A stretch of DNA of 40,322 nucleotides from Bacteroidales bacterium (GTDB taxonomy: Bacteria; Bacteroidota; Bacteroidia; Bacteroidales; UBA7960), in assembly GCA_019429055.1 (NCBI GenBank), contig JAHYJP010000016.1, forward strand, positions 1 to 40,322, read 5' to 3'. Both the position numbers and the translations under genes were made by a program. Positions 17,468 to 23,345 of the stretch are shown piece after piece (position 1 is the first letter of the stretch; every line of letters starts with the position of its first letter). The notes beneath the pieces are model-generated. The model did no database searches and was not told the DNA's origin. It saw only the letters and a program-made list of their open reading frames with translations.

Positions 17468-17680
17468 TCAGATCGAGTCGCCATCAGCAGTTTCGCTGAG
17501 CGTATCAGATGGCGTTTCAAATAATCGCCCTGCTCTCTCAAGCAATTCGCGACGGTCTTTTTCCAGCTGGATGCTGTCTTCTATCTCCTGCTGTCGTTTT
17601 TCTTCAGATGATGGGCCACATGAAATGAAAAATATTGCCAGAAATAAAATTCCGATGCCTGAGGAAATCTTTTTAATCAT
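17468..17680 (-). CDS. Small lipoprotein, probable partner of the FtsX permease
   Basis: A 70-residue protein with a basic start (MIKK), a hydrophobic helix and a lipobox ending FISC at Cys21, so it is predicted to be lipid-anchored. The mature part is very polar and helical (SSEEKRQQEIEDSIQLEKD). It ends in an acidic, Ser/Thr-rich stretch. I recognise no domain. It is the first gene of a two-gene unit with the FtsX permease 25 bp downstream. Confidence 0.7.
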   Translation of the reverse strand: MIKKISSGIGILFLAIFFISCGPSSEEKRQQEIEDSIQLEKDRRELLERAGRLFETPSDTLSETADGDSI

Positions 17681-17829
17681 AAATCCAACTTTTTAGAACT
17701 GATTGATTGCCGGTAGTTCCAGGTTTAATAAACTCAATTAATAACCCAAAAAATCCCGGTTAAAAAAACGGGTACTAAGATAGTTAAAACTTATAAAAAA
17801 TCGGGGTGGGAGGCTGATATAAAACAGAA

Positions 17830-17859
17830 CCGGCTTCTGCTGTTTTTTGCAGAAGCCGG
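17830..17859 (-). terminator. Rho-independent terminator downstream of the DUF4382 gene
   Basis: CCGGCTTCTGC (17830-17840) and GCAGAAGCCGG (17849-17859) form a perfect 11-bp stem with an 8-nt loop. It lies 36 bp after the stop of the DUF4382 gene. Read on the minus strand it is followed by GTTCTGTTTTAT, a moderate T tract. It closes the sigma-factor operon. Confidence 0.8.
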
Positions 17860-17895
17860 CCTGAAGAAAGTTTAAGGTTTTATTGGGAAAAGAAT

Positions 17896-18909
17896 CTATT
17901 CATCGTCATCATCGCCGTTGCCGTTGTCATCTCCGTTGTCGTCACCGTTGCCATCATCGTTGTCGTCGCTGTTGCCATTATCATCATCTTCCTGATAATA
18001 ATCATCCAGATCAATATCTACCGTGGTAACAAGACTGGGTTCAACCATTATTCCTTCAACCAACCCCAATACCTGGCTGAATTCGCCATCGAGATAGAGT
18101 ACAATTACGAGATCGTACGACACAGGTGCCAGGAAAGCCAGAAAGTAGTGTCCGTCCTCATCAACGGGGTCGCTCACAACAGCATTGGGGAAACGTGGTG
18201 TTTCGGGTTCAGGATCGGCTGCTTCATCTTCAGTGTAGGTACCTTCTTCGTAGGCATAAATTAGGATCTGATGGTCTTCCTGAATGTTGAAAACTTCACC
18301 TGCAATGGCACCTGCCTGATCGTCAACAATAAGGCGAATGGTAGGCTTCAGGATATATTTACCCGAATTACCCGCCTTTACAACTGACTTACGCACATCA
18401 AAATCGGCTGTTACTGAAACCGTACCGTTTGAAGGTACAGTAAACTGGCCTACTGCTTTATAGCCTGACTGGGCTCCGCTGGGAACAAATAGCGGTACTT
18501 CTGATCCATCTTCAAACTCAAGCCAGCAGCCGGGGTTTGAATGGTTACCACCACCCATGGTGGGTGCCTCCAGCATGAATCTTAACTGAGTATAGGTTCC
18601 GGCTTGAAGTTCAAAGAATCCAAGCAGATCTGTTTCACCGCGGGTAAGGTCAAGAAGATTGTAGGTCTGCGGTCCTTCAAAATCTTCAAAGCTGTACCAT
18701 TCATCATCATCCGGAGTATGATACTTTACATCAATAAATGTGATATATACACCGGTTATTCCATCTGTATCAATAGGTGAGTCGGTTATGGAAAGTTTTA
18801 GAGTTCCTTTTCCATCCATGTCGTTGGACGACGGATCTTTTTCGCAAGCTGAAAAAATAAATATCATGATAGCTGCAAAAGATAAAATTAAACTGAGTTT
18901 CTTAATCAT
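17896..18909 (-). CDS. DUF4382 lipoprotein with acidic Asp/Asn/Gly tail
   Basis: A 337-residue lipoprotein; the signal peptide ends in FSAC with Cys22. Residues about 34-190 match the DUF4382 beta-sandwich: GTLKLSITDSPID, VYITFIDVKYH, LLDLTRGETDLLGFFELQAG, YTQLRFML. A second domain follows (about 195-295, AGAIAGEVF onwards), probably a carboxypeptidase-regulatory-like beta fold. The last 35 residues are almost only D, N, G and E in imperfect GDDNGDDN repeats, a likely metal-binding or spacer tail. It is the last gene of the sigma operon, 77 bp after the anti-sigma gene, and a strong terminator follows. By position it resembles the lipoprotein gene found in das-dma type operons. Role at the outer membrane is inferred. 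Confidence 0.85.
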   Translation of the reverse strand: MIKKLSLILSFAAIMIFIFSACEKDPSSNDMDGKGTLKLSITDSPIDTDGITGVYITFIDVKYHTPDDDEWYSFEDFEGPQTYNLLDLTRGETDLLGFFELQAGTYTQLRFMLEAPTMGGGNHSNPGCWLEFEDGSEVPLFVPSGAQSGYKAVGQFTVPSNGTVSVTADFDVRKSVVKAGNSGKYILKPTIRLIVDDQAGAIAGEVFNIQEDHQILIYAYEEGTYTEDEAADPEPETPRFPNAVVSDPVDEDGHYFLAFLAPVSYDLVIVLYLDGEFSQVLGLVEGIMVEPSLVTTVDIDLDDYYQEDDDNGNSDDNDDGNGDDNGDDNGNGDDDDE

Positions 18910-18986
18910 AATTCAAAGTTTTTGGTTAAACAATATTACGCTTATATCCATAAGACGGTGAAAGAAAGAAAAGGGTTGGAATGGGA

Positions 18987-20198
18987 TCAATAAAAAGAAT
19001 AAGAAATAGCAAAAGATAAATTCAGGGATGCATTATGGGTTCGGTTCAGAAAGTCCGGCATTCTTTCATTACCTGAAAAAACGTTATTCAACCCCATTTG
19101 TGCAAACAGTCCTGGTGTGAAAGTAAGATGCCCGGTAAGAGGAAACGGGTATTCGTAACCGAAAATCAGTCCATAATCAAGGTTCTCATATTCATTATCC
19201 ACGTAACGGGAAATACCATTAATAGTTTGTGTGGCCTGTTGCATGAAACCGGTGTAGGCACCTGCCAGAAAATAATGCGGACGAGCATGATTTCCTGCAT
19301 TAAACCGGGCCATCAGCTTCAGGGAATAATAATCCAGAGTGATATCGTTGGTTACAAAATTTCCATTGATATACTCCCTGTATATTTGCCGGTTGCGGTT
19401 AAGCAACATTATTTCAGCTCTTAACCCCAGGCGTTGGGTTAGTCCCGCTCCTATCTGCATACCCAGGTTACTTCCAAAAGACGGGTCGGTAAAAGTCAGT
19501 TCATCACTTTTAAGGCCCGTAAAAGTTTTATCATTAAGCATCCAGGTATTGGCCAACTGCCCTGTAAATCCAATGTAAACAGATGAAAGAAGGTTATCCG
19601 CCCTGATTTCATTAACCCGAAATGACAAGAAATCATCTTTTCCCGCAAATGAAGATCTGAAATTCAACGAATTGCTTTGATCGGCATCCAATTGCATATG
19701 GGCTGCAAGCAAAGGTAACGGCTGCGACCTGGTAACTTCTTCTTCAAATGATGCTTCGCCGGGTTGAACATCCTTAAGAGGACTGATCTGAGCATATTGT
19801 ATCACTTCCCTTGCGGGAATTTCGATATCTGTCCGGGCAGGTGGAATTCCATTTTCTGCCTCAGCAGTAAAACCTTCATCTTCTGGCTTTGTGGCAGCAC
19901 CTGTATCAACTTCACTTTCTTCTGTTTCGCTCACATACAGGGCAGCCTGTTTGGATTCATCGATACCGGAAGGCGATAAAAAATACCATAAACCCAATGT
20001 GGACACGGTAAGAAAAAGCGTTGCAGCAACGGCAAATGCTGCAATACGCTTTTTCCTTGCATGGCTACTGAGGGAGGCATCTAACCGTGTCCATACAGCA
20101 TCAACGTCCAGCTGATCCTGAACCCCGTCCCAAATCGCTTCGGGAGGGGCTTCGGTGCCGGAGTCGACAATTTTTTTATACCATTCGTTAATATTCAT
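18987..20198 (-). CDS. Putative dual-membrane-spanning anti-sigma factor (inner-membrane helix plus outer-membrane beta-barrel)
   Basis: A 403-residue protein with an unusual topology. Residues 1-47 are cytoplasmic and helical (NEWYKKIVDSG, PPEAIWDGVQDQL), the right size for a sigma-binding segment. RKKR precedes a single helix at about 51-73. Residues about 75-200 are a low-complexity acidic and proline-containing linker. Residues about 200-403 are amphipathic strands of an outer-membrane beta-barrel, with strands such as YYSLKLMARFNAG and the C-terminal SFAISYSFY ending in an aromatic residue. One chain would therefore cross both membranes. The gene starts 8 bp after the sigma gene stop, as expected for a cognate anti-sigma factor. 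This matches the Dma (dual membrane-spanning anti-sigma) family described in Bacteroides thetaiotaomicron, as far as I recall it. Confidence 0.8.
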   Translation of the reverse strand: MNINEWYKKIVDSGTEAPPEAIWDGVQDQLDVDAVWTRLDASLSSHARKKRIAAFAVAATLFLTVSTLGLWYFLSPSGIDESKQAALYVSETEESEVDTGAATKPEDEGFTAEAENGIPPARTDIEIPAREVIQYAQISPLKDVQPGEASFEEEVTRSQPLPLLAAHMQLDADQSNSLNFRSSFAGKDDFLSFRVNEIRADNLLSSVYIGFTGQLANTWMLNDKTFTGLKSDELTFTDPSFGSNLGMQIGAGLTQRLGLRAEIMLLNRNRQIYREYINGNFVTNDITLDYYSLKLMARFNAGNHARPHYFLAGAYTGFMQQATQTINGISRYVDNEYENLDYGLIFGYEYPFPLTGHLTFTPGLFAQMGLNNVFSGNERMPDFLNRTHNASLNLSFAISYSFY

Positions 20199-20206
20199 AA
20201 GTGTTT

Positions 20207-20749
20207 TTAATTACCTTTTTCGCCCAGCCAATCTCTGAGCAGTTGTCGTGCCCTGTTAAACTGAGACTTTGATGTTCCTTCCGATATATTAAGCTCCTGC
20301 GCAATTTCTCTGTGTGTATAACCTTCCACTGCAAAAAGATTGAAAACCATGCGCGCACCTTTGGGTAACCTGGCAATGAACTCCATCAGATCTTTTAGCT
20401 GAAGCTCTGGCAAAGCATCATTTCCTGTGGAAATTTCCATATCGGGATATTCTTCAACTATGAATTGTTCTTTCCCCGATTGCCTGAGCATATCAATGCT
20501 TGTGTTTACAACAATTTTTCTTATCCAGCCTTCAAAAGAACCCTCGCTTTTAAAGTTGCCTATATTTTTGAATATTTTGATAAAGGCTTCCTGTAACATA
20601 TCCTGAGCCAGGGGTCTGCTCCCCGCATAGCTCAGACATATACCGTACATTTTACGAGCATACTGCCGGTATAACATCTCCTGGAATTCTCTTTCTCCCT
20701 TCCGGCAGCCCTCAATGATTCTTCCCTCACTGTATAACTCAGTAGCCAT
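20207..20749 (-). CDS. ECF RNA polymerase sigma factor
   Basis: A 180-residue sigma-70 family factor of the extracytoplasmic-function class. Region 2 spans about 22-90, including the -10 recognition helix around DMLQEAFIKIFKNIGNF and the FEGWIRKIVVNTSIDMLR segment. Region 4 spans about 122-175, with a helix-turn-helix in YTHREIAQELNISEGTSKSQ. Region 3 and the N-terminal region 1 are absent, as usual for this class. It sits between a lipoprotein gene (9 bp upstream) and the putative anti-sigma gene (8 bp downstream), so the three are translated from one transcript. It should be held inactive by the anti-sigma factor until an envelope signal arrives. No target promoter can be named from this window. 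Confidence 0.92.
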   Translation of the reverse strand: MATELYSEGRIIEGCRKGEREFQEMLYRQYARKMYGICLSYAGSRPLAQDMLQEAFIKIFKNIGNFKSEGSFEGWIRKIVVNTSIDMLRQSGKEQFIVEEYPDMEISTGNDALPELQLKDLMEFIARLPKGARMVFNLFAVEGYTHREIAQELNISEGTSKSQFNRARQLLRDWLGEKGN

Positions 20750-20758
20750 TAAAAACTT

Positions 20759-21502
20759 TTACTCAAACACAATTGTAAAGGCATTATTCATTCGTGCTGC
20801 TATCTGATTGAAAATATTTCGGTTGTTACTGTTACTTATCTCCAGAATATTCTGTCCGTTTTCCACAATAATGTCGGCATTCATGAATACCGCCGGATTT
20901 ATCAGCCGGAAAAGTGAACCCGCATCCAGCCTTATCATTGCCGTTGATGGCTGATCCTTTCTCAATGTTATTTCCTGGTTGGCTCCGCCTCCTGTGGAGC
21001 GGATGGTAAGGATATCATCAAACGGATACTCAAACCGGATAGTAACCGGACCTAACCCAGGCCTGTTAAACAAACCCTCAAGTTTTAAAGGAATATCATT
21101 ATGATCGTTGCCCAGGTGCAATGAAATATCAATTCGTTTGTAAATGCCCTGGGGTATATCAAAATCTACAGTTGCCTGCGTGCCCTCCTCATGGAGTTTG
21201 GCAACTACCGGAGTCGGAAAATCGGATATAAAATAAACATCCTGACCCTGCTCCCGCTTACCATCAAACTCAATAGCAGCAACTACCAGGGTACCCTTAT
21301 CAATGGTAAAACTAACAGGTCCGGGCTGACCGGCTGAACCGTATCCATTCTTAAAACCTTCTTCATTTTCAGTGTCGCTGTGCGGAGTCATTCCAAAATG
21401 AAAATAAACTTTAGAAGGTAATGCCAGCTCATCTTTGCTGCAGGATGAAAACACCCCCAGGATTATGGCAATAATCGGCCAGAATATTCTTAATTTTTGC
21501 AT
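20759..21502 (-). CDS. Lipoprotein at the head of the sigma operon
   Basis: A 247-residue predicted lipoprotein. The ATG at 21502 is chosen because it gives a short signal peptide ending FSSC (Cys21); an earlier ATG at 21520 would add six residues. The mature part is beta-rich. It carries a stretch (GTLVVAAIEFDGKREQGQDV ... IPQGIYKRIDISLHL) that recalls the layout of the DUF4382 domain in the lipoprotein at the other end of the operon, though I cannot claim homology. It begins the transcript that contains the ECF sigma and anti-sigma genes (9-bp gap). A periplasmic or surface sensing role, or regulation of the barrel protein, is inferred from context only. Confidence 0.7.
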   Translation of the reverse strand: MQKLRIFWPIIAIILGVFSSCSKDELALPSKVYFHFGMTPHSDTENEEGFKNGYGSAGQPGPVSFTIDKGTLVVAAIEFDGKREQGQDVYFISDFPTPVVAKLHEEGTQATVDFDIPQGIYKRIDISLHLGNDHNDIPLKLEGLFNRPGLGPVTIRFEYPFDDILTIRSTGGGANQEITLRKDQPSTAMIRLDAGSLFRLINPAVFMNADIIVENGQNILEISNSNNRNIFNQIAARMNNAFTIVFE

Positions 21503-21598
21503 CTGAAATAAATTGAACATCTAAACATTAAGACGCACAAATTAATCAAAAGGTTGGAATAAATCCACTGTTTTTTAGGGAATATTATCATGATTAAC

Positions 21599-21629
21599 TT
21601 GACATATGGACTCATTTTATTTAAATTTG
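21599..21629 (+). promoter_or_regulatory. Bacteroidota-type promoter of the superoxide dismutase gene
   Basis: TTG (21599-21601), exactly 20 nt, then TAAATTTG (21622-21629), a full match to the TTG-N19-21-TAnnTTTG consensus. Transcription should begin near 21635. The reading frame is open upstream of this point, so only the ATG at 21660 leaves room for a leader. Confidence 0.75.
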
Positions 21630-21659
21630 CTAAATATGTTTCATTCAAAAAAAGCACTT

Positions 21660-22235
21660 ATGACACACACATTGCCCGCTCTACCGTATGCTATGAATGC
21701 GCTGGAGCCAGTTATCAGCGAAAAAACCATCAGTTTTCATTATGGGAAACATCATCAGACCTATGTGAACAAGCTTAATGAACTGGTGCAAGGTACAGAA
21801 TTTGAAAATGCCAGCCTGGAAGACATCATCAAAAAGGCTGAAGGAGGAATCTTTAACAACGGTGCCCAGGTCTGGAACCATACGTTTTACTGGAATTGCT
21901 TGTCTCCCGATGGGAAAAAGGAGCCGGACGGTTCTCTGTTGAAGGCTATCAATAATAAATTTGGCTCCTTTGAGAAATTCAAAGAGGATTTTGCCGCTGC
22001 TGCCGCCACGCAATTCGGTTCAGGCTGGGCCTGGCTGGTAAGAACCGTTGGCGGAGGTTTGGAAATTTTAAAGACCCCCAATGCTGAAAATCCTATGCGC
22101 GAAGGCCACACTCCCCTGCTTACCTGCGATGTCTGGGAACACGCATATTACCTCGACTTCCAGAACCGACGCCCCGACTACGTTAAAGAATTCTGGAACA
22201 TTGTTGACTGGAAAAAGGTGGAAGAAAGGTTTTGA
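21660..22235 (+). CDS. sodB: Superoxide dismutase, Fe-type
   Basis: Converts superoxide to oxygen and hydrogen peroxide in the cytoplasm. The protein is 191 residues, normal for the family. The metal ligands are His27 (FHYGKHHQTYV), His74 (QVWNHTFYWNC), Asp157 and His161 (DVWEHAYYLDF). Gln70, two turns before His74, is the mark of the iron-type enzyme; a cambialistic enzyme is possible. An upstream ATG at 21606 would add 18 residues, but it lies inside the predicted promoter and the added residues do not look like the family. The start MTHTLPALPYA is standard. The gene is transcribed away from the sigma operon and has its own promoter and terminator. It lies next to an oxygen-sensitive glycyl radical enzyme, which fits an anaerobe exposed to air at times. 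Confidence 0.97.
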   Translation: MTHTLPALPYAMNALEPVISEKTISFHYGKHHQTYVNKLNELVQGTEFENASLEDIIKKAEGGIFNNGAQVWNHTFYWNCLSPDGKKEPDGSLLKAINNKFGSFEKFKEDFAAAAATQFGSGWAWLVRTVGGGLEILKTPNAENPMREGHTPLLTCDVWEHAYYLDFQNRRPDYVKEFWNIVDWKKVEERF

Positions 22236-22260
22236 TTTAATCGCCTTCCCAATACCTGGT

Positions 22261-22295
22261 AAGGGTTTCGCTCAATGCGAAGCCCTTATTTTTTT
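22261..22295 (+). terminator. Rho-independent terminator of the superoxide dismutase gene
   Basis: AAGGGTTTCGC (22261-22271) pairs with GCGAAGCCCTT (22277-22287) with one G-T wobble and a 5-nt loop. It is followed by ATTTTTTT. It lies 25 bp after the stop codon. Confidence 0.9.
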
Positions 22296-22320
22296 GATCC
22301 GAAAATACCTTATATTTGTA

Positions 22321-22410
22321 ATGAATAAAAGCACAATGAATCACTACATTTTCATATCTACCCTTTACGGAAACAACGGCAAAGGTTTATATTCCTGCTG
22401 GATTTGCTGA
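22321..22410 (+). CDS. Candidate short leader peptide upstream of the glycyl radical genes
   Basis: An ATG at 22321 (second ATG at 22336) opens a 29- or 24-residue peptide ending GLYSCWIC just before TGA. A -7 type element TATATTTG lies at 22311-22318, though its only TTG is 14 nt upstream (22294-22296), too close for the standard spacing. Transcription from this element would start near 22325 and favour the second ATG. The stop lies 100 bp before the activase start. The Cys-Trp-Ile-Cys ending suggests translation-dependent control, but there is no run of one amino acid and I see no clear attenuator hairpin. Confidence 0.3.
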   Translation: MNKSTMNHYIFISTLYGNNGKGLYSCWIC

Positions 22411-22510
22411 CACAGGTTTCTCCTTTTAATTTTTGACCGGTGGCAGCAATTGTCGTCGTCAATTTTTCTTTCCTTTACAAATACCGGATTATTCAAAATC
22501 TTTTCTTACT

Positions 22511-23317
22511 ATGGACACGCAAATTAAGGGCTTGGTATATGATATCCGCAGTTTTTCTGTCAATGACGGACCGGGCATCCGAAAAACCGTCTTTTTGAAG
22601 GGCTGCCCCCTTCGTTGCTCATGGTGTCATAACCCCGAAAGCTTTAGTTTTAAACCCCTTAAGTGGATCAAAGATGAGAAAACCGGTACTTTTTCCGTTA
22701 CCAAAACAGAAATCATAGGAAATTTTTATACCGCCGATGAGATTGTTGAAGAAGTTGTGGCAGATATACCCTTTTTTGAGCAATCATCCGGGGGTATAAC
22801 GCTCTCGGGAGGAGAACCACTTTCGCAGGCAGAATTTGTATACCAGGTTTTGCTAAGATCACAACAGAATGGTATCCATACCTGTGTGGATACATCAGGA
22901 TTTGCTCCCTGGAAGGACATGGAAAAAGTGGCTGGCGTTACAGATCTTTTTTTATATGACCTGAAACTGGCAGACCCTGATCTTCATAAAAAACATACAG
23001 GAAAGGATAACCAGATAATCATTGAAAATCTGATGAAGTTAAGATTTCTCAAATGCGATCTGCACATCAGAATTCCATTGGTGGAAGGCATTACCGATAC
23101 TACCGATAATCTTGATGGATTGAAAAAAATAATAGAAAAACTTCCCGGATTAAAAAGAATTGATCTGCTCCCTTACCATACCATTGCAAGGATGAAGTAC
23201 CGCAGGCTCAACCTTCCATATGATCTGGAAGAAATGCCCGAATACCCGCTCGAAAAAGCTGAAAAAATTCTTCAAAGCTTTGGCTCAGCAGCCGAAATGG
23301 TTACAGTAGGCGGTTAA
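22511..23317 (+). CDS. Glycyl radical enzyme-activating protein (radical SAM), HypD activase
   Basis: Uses S-adenosylmethionine and a [4Fe-4S] cluster to place a radical on a glycine of the neighbouring HypD-like enzyme. The 268-residue form starting MDTQIKG is preferred over the earlier ATG at 22433, whose extra 26 residues do not look like the family. The radical SAM motif is C32-x3-C36-x2-C39 (GCPLRCSWCHNPES), followed by GGITLSGGEPL. Activases of dehydratase-type glycyl radical enzymes usually carry a ferredoxin-like insert with two more [4Fe-4S] clusters after this motif. Here residues 44-75 keep a short insert (FKPLKWIKDEKTG) with no cysteine, so those clusters are missing. The stop is 28 bp before the HypD gene, forming a two-gene operon. 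Confidence 0.93.
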   Translation: MDTQIKGLVYDIRSFSVNDGPGIRKTVFLKGCPLRCSWCHNPESFSFKPLKWIKDEKTGTFSVTKTEIIGNFYTADEIVEEVVADIPFFEQSSGGITLSGGEPLSQAEFVYQVLLRSQQNGIHTCVDTSGFAPWKDMEKVAGVTDLFLYDLKLADPDLHKKHTGKDNQIIIENLMKLRFLKCDLHIRIPLVEGITDTTDNLDGLKKIIEKLPGLKRIDLLPYHTIARMKYRRLNLPYDLEEMPEYPLEKAEKILQSFGSAAEMVTVGG

Positions 23318-23345
23318 TTCAAAGAAACATTTTACCCAAAAAACC

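Noticed and set aside
17899-18003. CRISPR-like or satellite array in the repetitive stretch
   Set aside because: The repeats are short, imperfect and in frame, and they encode the acidic tail of the DUF4382 protein.
21606-21659. 18-codon N-terminal extension of the superoxide dismutase
   Set aside because: It overlaps the -7 element of the promoter and does not resemble the family's N-terminus.
22433-22510. 26-codon N-terminal extension of the activase
   Set aside because: The residues do not resemble the family; the ATG at 22511 gives the standard start of radical SAM activases.
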